Origin: JAAYLC01 sp035654795
GTDB lineage: Bacteria; Bacteroidota; Bacteroidia; Flavobacteriales; Flavobacteriaceae
DNA: 6,075 bases
Direction of reading: 5' to 3'
NCBI GenBank assembly: GCA_035654795.1
Contig: DASRWC010000022.1
Location: forward strand, 1-6,075
The position numbers were made by a program, and so were the translations under genes. Shown one piece after another: positions 1-5,924 of the stretch (its first letter is position 1; every line of letters begins with the position of its first letter). Below the pieces are notes generated by a model, which saw only the letters and a program-made list of their open reading frames with translations, was not told the DNA's origin and did no database searches.

Positions 1-1316
1 ATCTGGTTTCCGGAGAAAATGAAAGTACGCAGTACAAAGAATTAAAAAAGAAATTTGATGATGCACAGACTATCTTAAACGGAATGACCAATGCGACAAA
101 AGCTGAAGAAAGTGCGTTGGCACTTTTGGAATCCAATAAAAGTTTTGGCGGTCAATCGGGTGTGACTCCGGCGAGTCTGACAGCGATGATCAAATATTAT
201 CGGGAAGAATACAAAACGCTTTCAGCCAATATTATTTCGCTTAAAGAAAAAGAAAATGAGCAACGCAAGAAAGTGGATAATCTTCAAAAGCAATTAAACG
301 AAGCCGGCCGGAATGGTCGCAATGCCGGTCAGCTTGTAGTGCGTCTGAATGCGGCACAGGCAACGAAAGCCAGTTTCAATATCGACTATTTTGCATCCAA
401 TGTTTCGTGGACTCCTTTTTATGAAATCCGGGTTGATAATCTCGATAAACCTGTTGAGTTAGTTTACAAAGCAAACGTTTCCCAAAGTACGGGAATAGAT
501 TGGAAGCAGGTAAAACTTTCATTTTCAAGCGGAAATCCGAGACGGAATAACAATGCACCGGAGTTGAATCCGTGGTGGATTGGTTTTCAGAATGAGGATG
601 TACGAAGAATGTTGCAAGGGAAAGTAGCGGGGCTCCAAGTGCAGCGACAAGAAGCGTCAACGGAAACTATAGAAATTAGAAATGACATGGCGGTTGTTGA
701 AGAAAGTCAACTGACCACATCTTTTGTAGTAAACACACCCTATGATATTTATTCGAATCAGAAACCGCAGGCAGTTCAACTCACAAGTTACGAGTTGCCG
801 GCGACATATACTTATTTCACGGCGCCACGTTTGGACGAATCTGCATTTTTAATTGCGAAAATTTCCGATTGGCAGCAATACAACCTGTTGCCGGGCGAAG
901 CGAATCTGATAATCGACAATAATTTTGCCGGAAGCTCCTACATCAATCCGAATTCCACGGAAGATACGCTCACTCTGAGTCTTGGCCGCGATGACCGAAT
1001 CACAACCAAACGTGAACGAATCAATGAAGAAGGCAGTGTGTCCTTTTTTGGAAAATCTCAAAAGCGCGATTATACTTATGAAATTTCTGTCCGCAACTCC
1101 AGAAAAGAAGCAGTGACCATTGACGTTAAGGAACAATTCCCGCTATCCACCGAAAAAGATATCGAGATTAAACTTATAGAAACTTCCGGTGCCAAAGTCG
1201 ATATTGACAAAGGAGAATTAAATTGGAATTTGAATTTGAAATCCGGAAAAACTAAGAAGTTGCGGGTGTCTTATTCTGTGAAATCACCGAAGGATAAGAG
1301 GGTTATGGGGATTTGA
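1..1316 (+). CDS. MuiA-like DUF4139 domain protein, 5'-truncated by window edge
   Basis: The frame is open from the left edge (first full codon at base 3) to TGA at 1314-1316, giving 437 visible residues. The ATG at 84 lies inside the open frame and is probably not the true start, so the N-terminus is missing. Visible parts, numbered from the first full codon, are a charged heptad-like coiled coil (about 65-100), then the DUF4139 core with NVSWTPFYEIRVDN near 133-146, a TGIDW motif near 163-167 and a PELNPW segment near 186-191. These match the MuiA ('mucoidy inhibitor') family, which usually has an N-terminal DUF4140 domain, a coiled coil and a C-terminal DUF4139. The C-terminus (YSVKSPKDK) is typical of the family. 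Its biochemical role is unknown, and the cell location cannot be judged because any signal peptide is off-window. Odd feature: LQGKVAGLQV near 204-213 resembles the start of a SusC-type TonB-receptor plug. Family call is firm; function is not. Confidence 0.88.
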   Translation, partial: LVSGENESTQYKELKKKFDDAQTILNGMTNATKAEESALALLESNKSFGGQSGVTPASLTAMIKYYREEYKTLSANIISLKEKENEQRKKVDNLQKQLNEAGRNGRNAGQLVVRLNAAQATKASFNIDYFASNVSWTPFYEIRVDNLDKPVELVYKANVSQSTGIDWKQVKLSFSSGNPRRNNNAPELNPWWIGFQNEDVRRMLQGKVAGLQVQRQEASTETIEIRNDMAVVEESQLTTSFVVNTPYDIYSNQKPQAVQLTSYELPATYTYFTAPRLDESAFLIAKISDWQQYNLLPGEANLIIDNNFAGSSYINPNSTEDTLTLSLGRDDRITTKRERINEEGSVSFFGKSQKRDYTYEISVRNSRKEAVTIDVKEQFPLSTEKDIEIKLIETSGAKVDIDKGELNWNLNLKSGKTKKLRVSYSVKSPKDKRVMGI

Positions 1317-1348
1317 TAAAAGGTTCTTTGAGATGTCTTGCTCTGCTC

Positions 1349-1384
1349 AGGATTGTTTGTAGGTGTGGCAGTCCTAATTTTTTT
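1349..1384 (+). terminator. Candidate intrinsic terminator after the DUF4139 gene
   Basis: AGGATTG (1349-1355) pairs with CAGTCCT (1369-1375) as a 7-bp stem with one G-U pair. Two As and then a run of seven Ts (1378-1384) follow. It lies 33 bases after the upstream stop codon, in the right orientation to end that transcript. The stem is modest, so the call is moderate. Confidence 0.5.
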
Positions 1385-1473
1385 CAAAAGAATTTAAACC
1401 TTTTTTTCATCGAAATACTTATATCGTTCCTTAAAAGGTGAGGTTTGCAAATTAATTATTAAATGTTAGTATG

Positions 1474-1517
1474 TTTTATTAAAATTACATATATTTGAAA
1501 GTATAATTTTAATAAAA
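1474..1517. repeat. Perfect 14-bp inverted repeat around a promoter-like box
   Basis: TTTTATTAAAATTA (1474-1487) is the exact reverse complement of TAATTTTAATAAAA (1504-1517), with a 16-base spacer. A G-T wobble and two more pairs extend the arms outward to 1471 and 1520. There is no T-run directly after the stem, so it does not look like a simple terminator, and it sits just 5' of a start codon at 1525. The arms are nearly pure A/T, so chance similarity is less unlikely than the length suggests. Confidence 0.6.
1490..1497 (+). promoter_or_regulatory. Candidate -7 promoter box (TATATTTG)
   Basis: TATATTTG matches the Bacteroidota -7 consensus TAnnTTTG and lies 27 bases before the ATG at 1525. 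The expected -33 TTG is represented only weakly, by TTA at 1466-1468. The box lies in the spacer of the inverted repeat at 1474-1517. It would drive the disrupted gene and the RDD gene together. Consensus knowledge is established; the assignment here is inference. Confidence 0.45.
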
Positions 1518-1524
1518 TATTCTA

Positions 1525-1953
1525 ATGCGAAAGAGAACTTTTGTTTCTTTATTTTTCTGACATGTTCGATTTGGGCTAAACCAAGACCACGAGAATCTTT
1601 CAAATAAAGCATTCGAAAGGAATAATTTCACTTGCTCTTCTATCGCTTTAGATTGTCGAACTTTTACCCTTGGTGTATCACTTGGCTTCGCATATCTAGA
1701 AACTACAGTAACTATATGTTGTAATGGTGTACCTTTTCAAGCAGGCTTTTACTGTTTTGAGTTAAGGGGAAAAGATGTGGTTGATAATCCCTTCATTGTT
1801 TTTGAAATTCCGGAGTCTTGGGGTAAAGATTTTGATACTATAGATATCACAAAAAGTTCAATTGAAGATTTTAATGATTATAAAATTCAAATTAAAAATG
1901 GAAGATATAAAGTGGTCAATAATCTTGTGTTCTTAGAATATGAATTCCTATAA
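1525..1953 (+). pseudogene. Disrupted small gene with signal-peptide-like start, unknown function
   Basis: ATG at 1525 starts MRKRTFVSLFF and then meets TGA at 1558-1560. The same frame is open again from 1561 to TAA at 1951-1953 (130 codons) but contains no ATG to restart from. In the third frame, directly after the T-run at 1552-1556, the sequence reads LTCSIWAKPRPRESFK before TAA at 1605-1607. This completes a hydrophobic segment and a plausible signal-peptidase site after IWA. The simplest reading is an exported protein of about 140 residues, broken by two nearby compensating indels, the first in or near the T-run. A single nonsense mutation is the alternative. The rest has four or more cysteines (FTCSS, LDCRT, TICCN, FYCFE), but no family was recognised. 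The RDD gene starts two bases after this stop, suggesting one transcript. A sequencing or assembly error cannot be excluded. Confidence 0.6.
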
Positions 1954-1955
1954 AA

Positions 1956-2390
1956 ATGTCTTTAAAATACTATAGAATTCTTGCTTTAATCATAGATGTA
2001 TTTCTTGTTGGAATAATTCAAGTTTTATGGGTGAATTTGATAGGTCCCATACAATTTCCAAAAGATTATTTAAGTTTGTTAGGGTTTAATTTCATATTTG
2101 GTCTCAGCTATTTACCTTTTCTCTTTCTTCTTTATTTTTTCATTTGCGACTTCTTTGCTTCAGGGAAAACTGTGGGCAAAACAATAATTGGAATCAAGAA
2201 TGTGAATGAATATAATCTTAGCCTGTCTATTAGATTTCGTCTCTTACGTTCTACTTTAAAAGTGGTCACCATAATAATGTGGCCTATTTCGGGAATTCTT
2301 TATGCACTTTTTGACATTACATTACAGGATTATGTTTGTAAAACTAAGACCGTAAAATATAATAAACTTGGATTGAAAAAAACATCTTGA
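1956..2390 (+). CDS. RDD family membrane protein
   Basis: A 144-residue predicted inner-membrane protein with the three hallmarks of the RDD family: Arg7 and Asp14 at the start of the first membrane segment (RILALIIDVFLVG), a GKTVGKTIIGIKNV motif at 70-83, and a closing QDYVCKTKTV segment whose Asp125 corresponds to the conserved final aspartate. Hydrophobic stretches at about 8-30, 40-67 and 102-120 suggest three or four membrane passes, and the length is normal for the family. RDD proteins have been linked to transport in some species, but the substrate cannot be told here. The ATG lies two bases after the stop of the disrupted upstream gene, with no clear Shine-Dalgarno sequence, so translation may depend on coupling or on a local A/T-rich start. 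Its DNA is clearly AT-richer than the flanks: 16 G/C in bases 1981-2040, against 36 in 3061-3120 within gldA. Confidence 0.85.
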   Translation: MSLKYYRILALIIDVFLVGIIQVLWVNLIGPIQFPKDYLSLLGFNFIFGLSYLPFLFLLYFFICDFFASGKTVGKTIIGIKNVNEYNLSLSIRFRLLRSTLKVVTIIMWPISGILYALFDITLQDYVCKTKTVKYNKLGLKKTS

Positions 2391-2472
2391 GTTGTCCTCA
2401 TAAGGATCTTAATTCTGTAATGACCTCCTTCTTATTCATATGAGCTCAATATTATTTTTAGTTTTTTTCCTT

Positions 2473-2499
2473 AGCTGAATTTTACTCATTCAGCTTTTT
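2473..2499 (+). terminator. Intrinsic terminator after the RDD gene
   Basis: AGCTGAAT (2473-2480) and ATTCAGCT (2488-2495) form a perfect 8-bp stem with a 7-base loop, and the last stem base begins a run of five Ts (2495-2499). It lies about 80 bases after the RDD stop. On the minus strand the hairpin is followed by AAGGAAAAA rather than Ts, so it should mainly stop plus-strand transcription. It may still hinder read-through from gldA. Confidence 0.72.
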
Positions 2500-2545
2500 A
2501 ATGGGTTTTTTACTTTCCTTTTAGACACTGAGTTCTTCATTCTTA

Positions 2546-2616
2546 GTCCGACTTCGAGCTATCGCCCTCTGGACTACCGACTTTTGAACTTCCGACCATG
2601 GGCTTCCGACTCTTCC
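2546..2616. repeat. Degenerate ACTTCCGAC-type short repeat cluster
   Basis: The core (T/A)CCGACT recurs at about 2547-2553, 2576-2583, 2591-2596 and 2605-2611. Surrounding phrases are GTCCGACTTCG, GGACTACCGACTTTT, GAACTTCCGACC and GGGCTTCCGACTCTTCC. Spacing is uneven (roughly 14 to 29 bases), so this is a decayed direct-repeat cluster rather than a clean tandem array. It ends seven bases before the gldA stop, in the junction between two convergent genes. Its role is unknown. Confidence 0.5.
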
Positions 2617-2622
2617 AAAAAC

Positions 2623-3525
2623 TCAATCTCTCCGCGAAGTCAACTCCGTAAACAACTTCTCCAAAGTTCTGCTTTTCTGATGTAACTGAAGAATTTTCAA
2701 ACCGTTATCGTGAGCGAAATCAAAAACTTTCCCGCGCATATCCTGAGTAGTGTCAAAATAAAGATGATACAGAAAGTCGCCGGGGTTTTCGATGCGTTCA
2801 ATATGTGGAAGGCGTTCTAAAGCAATTCTTTCTATTCTAAAATCAAATTCTACTTCGATGATTTGTTGCTGGTTTTTCTTTAGATTTTCCAGCGTTTCGT
2901 CCATGACGATTTTGCCTTTGTTGATGATGATCACCCGATCGCAAACTGCTTCCACTTCCTGCATGATGTGAGTGGAAAGCAGCACGGTTTTTTCTTTCCC
3001 CACGTTTTTAATGAGCTGTCGGATTTCGATCAACTGGTTTGGATCCAATCCCGTCGTGGGCTCGTCAAGAATGAGCACTTCCGGATCGTGAAGCAAGGCG
3101 GCAGCAAGTCCCACCCGCTGACGGTATCCTTTGGAAAGCTGTCCGATTTTTTTATTGGCTTCGGGGGTTAATCCTGTTTGTGCAATCACTGTTTCAATTC
3201 GACTTTTCGGGATCTTATAAATTCCGGCATTAAATCGCAAGTATTCGCGAACGTACATATCCAAGTAAAGCGGATTGTGTTCCGGCAAGTATCCGATACT
3301 TTTTTTTACGGGAATCGGTTCTTTTTGTACTTCAAAACCATTGACAAAAGCAGTGCCTTCCGAAGGTGCCAGATAAGACGTCAAAATTTTCATCATGGTC
3401 GATTTTCCTGCGCCATTCGGACCGAGGAAGCCGACAATTTGTCCCTTTTCTGCTGAAAAAGAGACTTCATCCAGCGCTTTTTGGTCGCCGTAAACCTTGC
3501 TGATATTTTGAACTTCTATAGACAT
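2623..3525 (-). CDS. gldA: Gliding-motility ABC transporter ATP-binding protein GldA
   Basis: A 300-residue cytoplasmic ABC ATPase with all core motifs: Walker A GPNGAGKST (35-43), signature LSKGYRQR (130-137), Walker B VLILDEP (150-156), D-loop GLD (159-161) and switch histidine H186. The Q-loop position reads YLPEHNP (79-85), with Glu82 in place of the usual glutamine, as seen in several ABC-2 type exporters. The length, the YLPEHNPLY phrase and the extra 70-80 residue C-terminal domain fit GldA. In Flavobacterium, GldA works with the membrane proteins GldF and GldG, and the three are required for gliding. It stands alone here, without gldF or gldG, and the neighbouring 5' gene is separated by a terminator, so it is probably transcribed singly. 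The ATG at 3525 is supported because the ABC fold begins at once (SIEVQNISKVYG). A general ABC-2 exporter ATPase is the alternative. Confidence 0.87.
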   Translation of the reverse strand: MSIEVQNISKVYGDQKALDEVSFSAEKGQIVGFLGPNGAGKSTMMKILTSYLAPSEGTAFVNGFEVQKEPIPVKKSIGYLPEHNPLYLDMYVREYLRFNAGIYKIPKSRIETVIAQTGLTPEANKKIGQLSKGYRQRVGLAAALLHDPEVLILDEPTTGLDPNQLIEIRQLIKNVGKEKTVLLSTHIMQEVEAVCDRVIIINKGKIVMDETLENLKKNQQQIIEVEFDFRIERIALERLPHIERIENPGDFLYHLYFDTTQDMRGKVFDFAHDNGLKILQLHQKSRTLEKLFTELTSRRD

Positions 3526-3535
3526 ATTCAGGTGG

Positions 3536-3543
3536 CAAAGCTA
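3536..3543 (-). promoter_or_regulatory. Candidate -7 promoter box for gldA (TAGCTTTG)
   Basis: Read on the minus strand, bases 3543-3536 are TAGCTTTG, a full match to TAnnTTTG, with only ten bases between the box and the ATG. The start of transcription would fall about five bases before the start codon, an almost leaderless message. No TTG is seen at the -33 position, so the site is tentative. Confidence 0.3.
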
Positions 3544-3594
3544 AGGGAATTTTTAAGAATGATTCTGATAGCGATGAGGAGATTTTCGTTTCAT

Positions 3595-3635
3595 AAAAAA
3601 TGTCTGACAATTTAGGGGCAGTTGGCTGTCAGACA
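3595..3635 (-). terminator. Intrinsic terminator of the propeller/T9SS gene
   Basis: On the minus strand TGTCTGACA (3635-3627) and TGTCAGACA (3609-3601) form a perfect 9-bp stem with a 17-base loop, followed directly by six Ts (3600-3595). It starts about 25 bases after the stop of the gene ending at 3660. The orientation and T-run make this the best-supported terminator in the window. Each arm is also itself an odd palindrome, TGTC-N-GACA, so a second role as a protein-binding site upstream of gldA is possible. Confidence 0.78.
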
Positions 3636-3659
3636 ATCTTTATAATGTGATACTGGCTT

Positions 3660-5384
3660 TTATAATTTCATCACCTTTAAATTTTGAATTCTATTTCCTT
3701 TGAGGTCTTTAATTTCTGCAATATACATCCCTGCCGGAAGCGCACTTAGATCGAGTGGTGCAGAGGGACTAATAATTCGTTTGCCCAATAATTGCTGCCC
3801 TGCGATATTGAAAACTGAGATTTCATAGTGCTCGTTTTGTTGACTTTGAATGTGTAAATACTCCTTAACAGGATTGGGGTATAAAACAAAATCCATTGTT
3901 TCTGTTGTGGATACACTTAAATTTTCCTCAACAAAATGGGCGATGAATGAGTAATTCGCCGATGGAGAATCCGGGTCCCCTAAAAAGGTATCTTGATATG
4001 CGCCTGGAGTGGCAATACCTGTTAAACTGTTGGTAAGCCCTGTCAAATAAAATCCTTTCGAAGATGGAGTTAACATAACATGAGGGCCATCCTCTTTTTT
4101 TTCACCACCATAATAAGTTCCAAACACTCGCTGACCGGAAGCATCAAATTCTAGTGCATAAGCATCAGAGGGACCCATAAGGTTTTCTTGATACGCACCA
4201 GGTGTGGTGACGCCTTCCCCGATTGATGTATTGCCAGAAACATATATTTTATTGGTATCTTCTTCAACATATAGTATTGGAATAAGCGCGTCAGCGAAGT
4301 ATGTGCCCCACTGATATGTTCCTGCCTTGTCGAATTGAGCCAAAAAGCCTCCAGCGCTGAAATTAATCATTTCAGGCATATAGGTGCCCTCTGATGCAAT
4401 CCCTGTTGTACTGTTTGTGTAACCAACTAAATAAAGATGGTTTGATGTTTGAGCCAGGGAGTTTTTTATATGATATTCTGAGCCCTCACCTCCAAAATAG
4501 TAACTCCATAGCCTATTTCCGGTATGGTCAAATTTTGAAATATAAGCTTTTGAATCATAAGGAGAGACGGTCCAGGTACCGGAAGTGTCAAAATACGGTT
4601 CTAAGTAATCAGCCCCGCTCCTTGTCATACCTGCTACATAAATACCTCCAGTGTCAACTTGAAGACCGGTAATGATAGAATGGTTATACCCGTAATAGGT
4701 GGTCCATATCCGTTGCCCTTGTGTGTCAAATTTGGAAATAACATAATCTACTTTATCCCCTGCGCGTTCTTCTTGAAAAACCCCGGGGGTGCCCATATCT
4801 TCACTGCGCATATTTGTAGTCCACACAATGTCATTAGAGTCAGTTATAGCGACAAGTGAATTATATTCCCAATGCAGATCACCCTCTCCATCTTCATCGT
4901 TAGCCGGACCGCCAAAATAGGTGCTCCATATAATTTCACCGGTATGGCTGTCGAGTTTAGCGAGGAAACGATCGTGTAATCCGGCATTTTCTTCCTGCCA
5001 GGCGCCCGGGGTACCAAAAATGCCTGTAGCATTGGTCCATCCGCAAATGATCAAGTCCTGATTGTGATCTATCTTTAAATCGTCTATATATATAAATGTA
5101 TTTTGCTCATAAAGTTCTACTCTCCAAAGTAATTGGCCAAGGGAAGAAAATTTATCTATACCTCCGCTCAATTCTCCAGTATTAGAAAAAGCATAACCTA
5201 AATACAAATTACCATCGGCATCTGCTGTACTGGCGTTAGATACATAGGTTGCCCCAGTGCCGTTATTGTTATCATTATAAGTGCCCCACTCAAGGTTGTA
5301 GGTGTGATTTTGACCATATACCAGTTCTTGATTTAGACTCCATAAAATTATTCCAAAAAATAAAATATATTTTATTTTTTTCAT
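3660..5384 (-). CDS. Secreted seven-repeat (SBBP-like) propeller protein with T9SS type A sorting domain
   Basis: A 574-residue exported protein. Residues 1-24 form a signal peptide (KK, hydrophobic core, likely cut before Gln25). Residues about 30-485 hold seven repeats marked by an aromatic strand: WGTY (33-36), LLWRVELY (85-92), IIWSTYFGG (151-159), RIWTTYYG (225-232), RLWSYYFGG (291-299), YQWGTYFA (357-364) and RVFGTYYGG (419-427). Spacing is 54-74 residues. TPGAWQE/TPGAYQE phrases lie between most of them (125, 199, 394, 459). This resembles SBBP (beta-propeller) repeat proteins and suggests one seven-bladed propeller. Residues about 495-574 are a type A C-terminal sorting domain (FVLYPNP at 499, GMYIAEI at 552, ending KVMKL). 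The family is normally carried across the outer membrane by the type IX system and attached to the surface or released. The ligand is unknown and no catalytic motif is visible. It starts 11 bases after the preceding gene, as the last gene of a run. Confidence 0.88.
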   Translation of the reverse strand: MKKIKYILFFGIILWSLNQELVYGQNHTYNLEWGTYNDNNNGTGATYVSNASTADADGNLYLGYAFSNTGELSGGIDKFSSLGQLLWRVELYEQNTFIYIDDLKIDHNQDLIICGWTNATGIFGTPGAWQEENAGLHDRFLAKLDSHTGEIIWSTYFGGPANDEDGEGDLHWEYNSLVAITDSNDIVWTTNMRSEDMGTPGVFQEERAGDKVDYVISKFDTQGQRIWTTYYGYNHSIITGLQVDTGGIYVAGMTRSGADYLEPYFDTSGTWTVSPYDSKAYISKFDHTGNRLWSYYFGGEGSEYHIKNSLAQTSNHLYLVGYTNSTTGIASEGTYMPEMINFSAGGFLAQFDKAGTYQWGTYFADALIPILYVEEDTNKIYVSGNTSIGEGVTTPGAYQENLMGPSDAYALEFDASGQRVFGTYYGGEKKEDGPHVMLTPSSKGFYLTGLTNSLTGIATPGAYQDTFLGDPDSPSANYSFIAHFVEENLSVSTTETMDFVLYPNPVKEYLHIQSQQNEHYEISVFNIAGQQLLGKRIISPSAPLDLSALPAGMYIAEIKDLKGNRIQNLKVMKL

Positions 5385-5395
5385 TGATTATCTGT

Positions 5396-5920
5396 TTAAT
5401 TGTCCAACATCATTATTGTATATTCTATTTCTGAAGCACTGATGTGATTTTCTACAAAATAGAAATCGACATTGTCTCCAGAGATAAAGCTTTGGGATAC
5501 TCCATAGGGCTGGCCGAGGTTTCCACCATCATATCCGCTGGAAATCCCACTTACTTTCATAAAATAAAACTTCTGGCCAGTTCCATTGAGGAATTCTGTT
5601 TGCGTACCGGTATGACCAGTCGAAATTGCACCATTAATATTCCACGTCCAAGTCATACCTGAAAAACCAGAAAATGGAAAGCCGTTTGAGTTTGGACCTG
5701 TCAAAGTAGTTGTATAAGAATAAGATTGTCCAGCTTCAAAAATAAGAGGCTCCTCTGTGTTTATATTTGTTGCTCCAAAGTCGGTATCCAAATTAGGAAT
5801 TGTATAGAAGTAGCTCATATACATGTCATAAGAAGAAAAATTATATATATACATTCTTTTCTGTGCATAGAAGGAAGAGGTGAGCAAAAGAGTTAGTAGT
5901 ACTAGTAGATATTTTTTCAT
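5396..5920 (-). CDS. Secreted hypothetical protein, aromatic-rich, unknown function
   Basis: A 174-residue protein not recognised as a known family. Residues 1-19 (MKKYLLVLLTLLLTSSFYA) are a clear signal peptide, with cutting likely before Gln20. The mature part begins with an unusually Tyr/Met-rich stretch (RMYIYNFSSYDMYMSYFYT, 22-40). It continues with Gly/Ser/Thr-rich beta-like sequence including WTWNING near 90-96, and has no cysteine. No T9SS sorting tail is present, so it could be periplasmic, outer-membrane-associated or released by another route. It starts 4 bases after the upstream partial gene and ends 11 bases before the propeller gene, so all three are very likely co-transcribed. 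No Shine-Dalgarno sequence is evident. The start is fixed by the signal peptide. Coding status is secure, function open. Confidence 0.8.
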   Translation of the reverse strand: MKKYLLVLLTLLLTSSFYAQKRMYIYNFSSYDMYMSYFYTIPNLDTDFGATNINTEEPLIFEAGQSYSYTTTLTGPNSNGFPFSGFSGMTWTWNINGAISTGHTGTQTEFLNGTGQKFYFMKVSGISSGYDGGNLGQPYGVSQSFISGDNVDFYFVENHISASEIEYTIMMLDN

Positions 5921-5924
5921 AACA

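Noticed and set aside
84..86. ATG at 84 as the start of the DUF4139 protein
   Set aside because: The same frame is open to the left edge with sensible helical sequence, and the family needs an N-terminal domain before this point.
376..1136. Two minus-strand open frames (376-660 and 849-1136) opposite the DUF4139 gene
   Set aside because: They lie wholly antisense to a gene with clear family motifs and encode no recognisable protein. They are shadows of the real coding strand.
1474..1517. Inverted repeat as an invertible (phase-variable) promoter
   Set aside because: The 16-base spacer is far shorter than known invertible promoters of Bacteroidota, and no recombinase gene is nearby.
2546..2616. 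Short repeats as a CRISPR array
   Set aside because: Units are short, divergent and unevenly spaced, with no unique spacers of constant length and no cas genes.
2968..3456. Plus-strand open frames opposite gldA
   Set aside because: They overlap the conserved ATPase motifs of gldA on the other strand and have no domain or start signal of their own.
4394..5662. Several short open frames on both strands within the two secreted-protein genes
   Set aside because: They overlap genes with signal peptides and repeat or sorting domains, and show no independent features.
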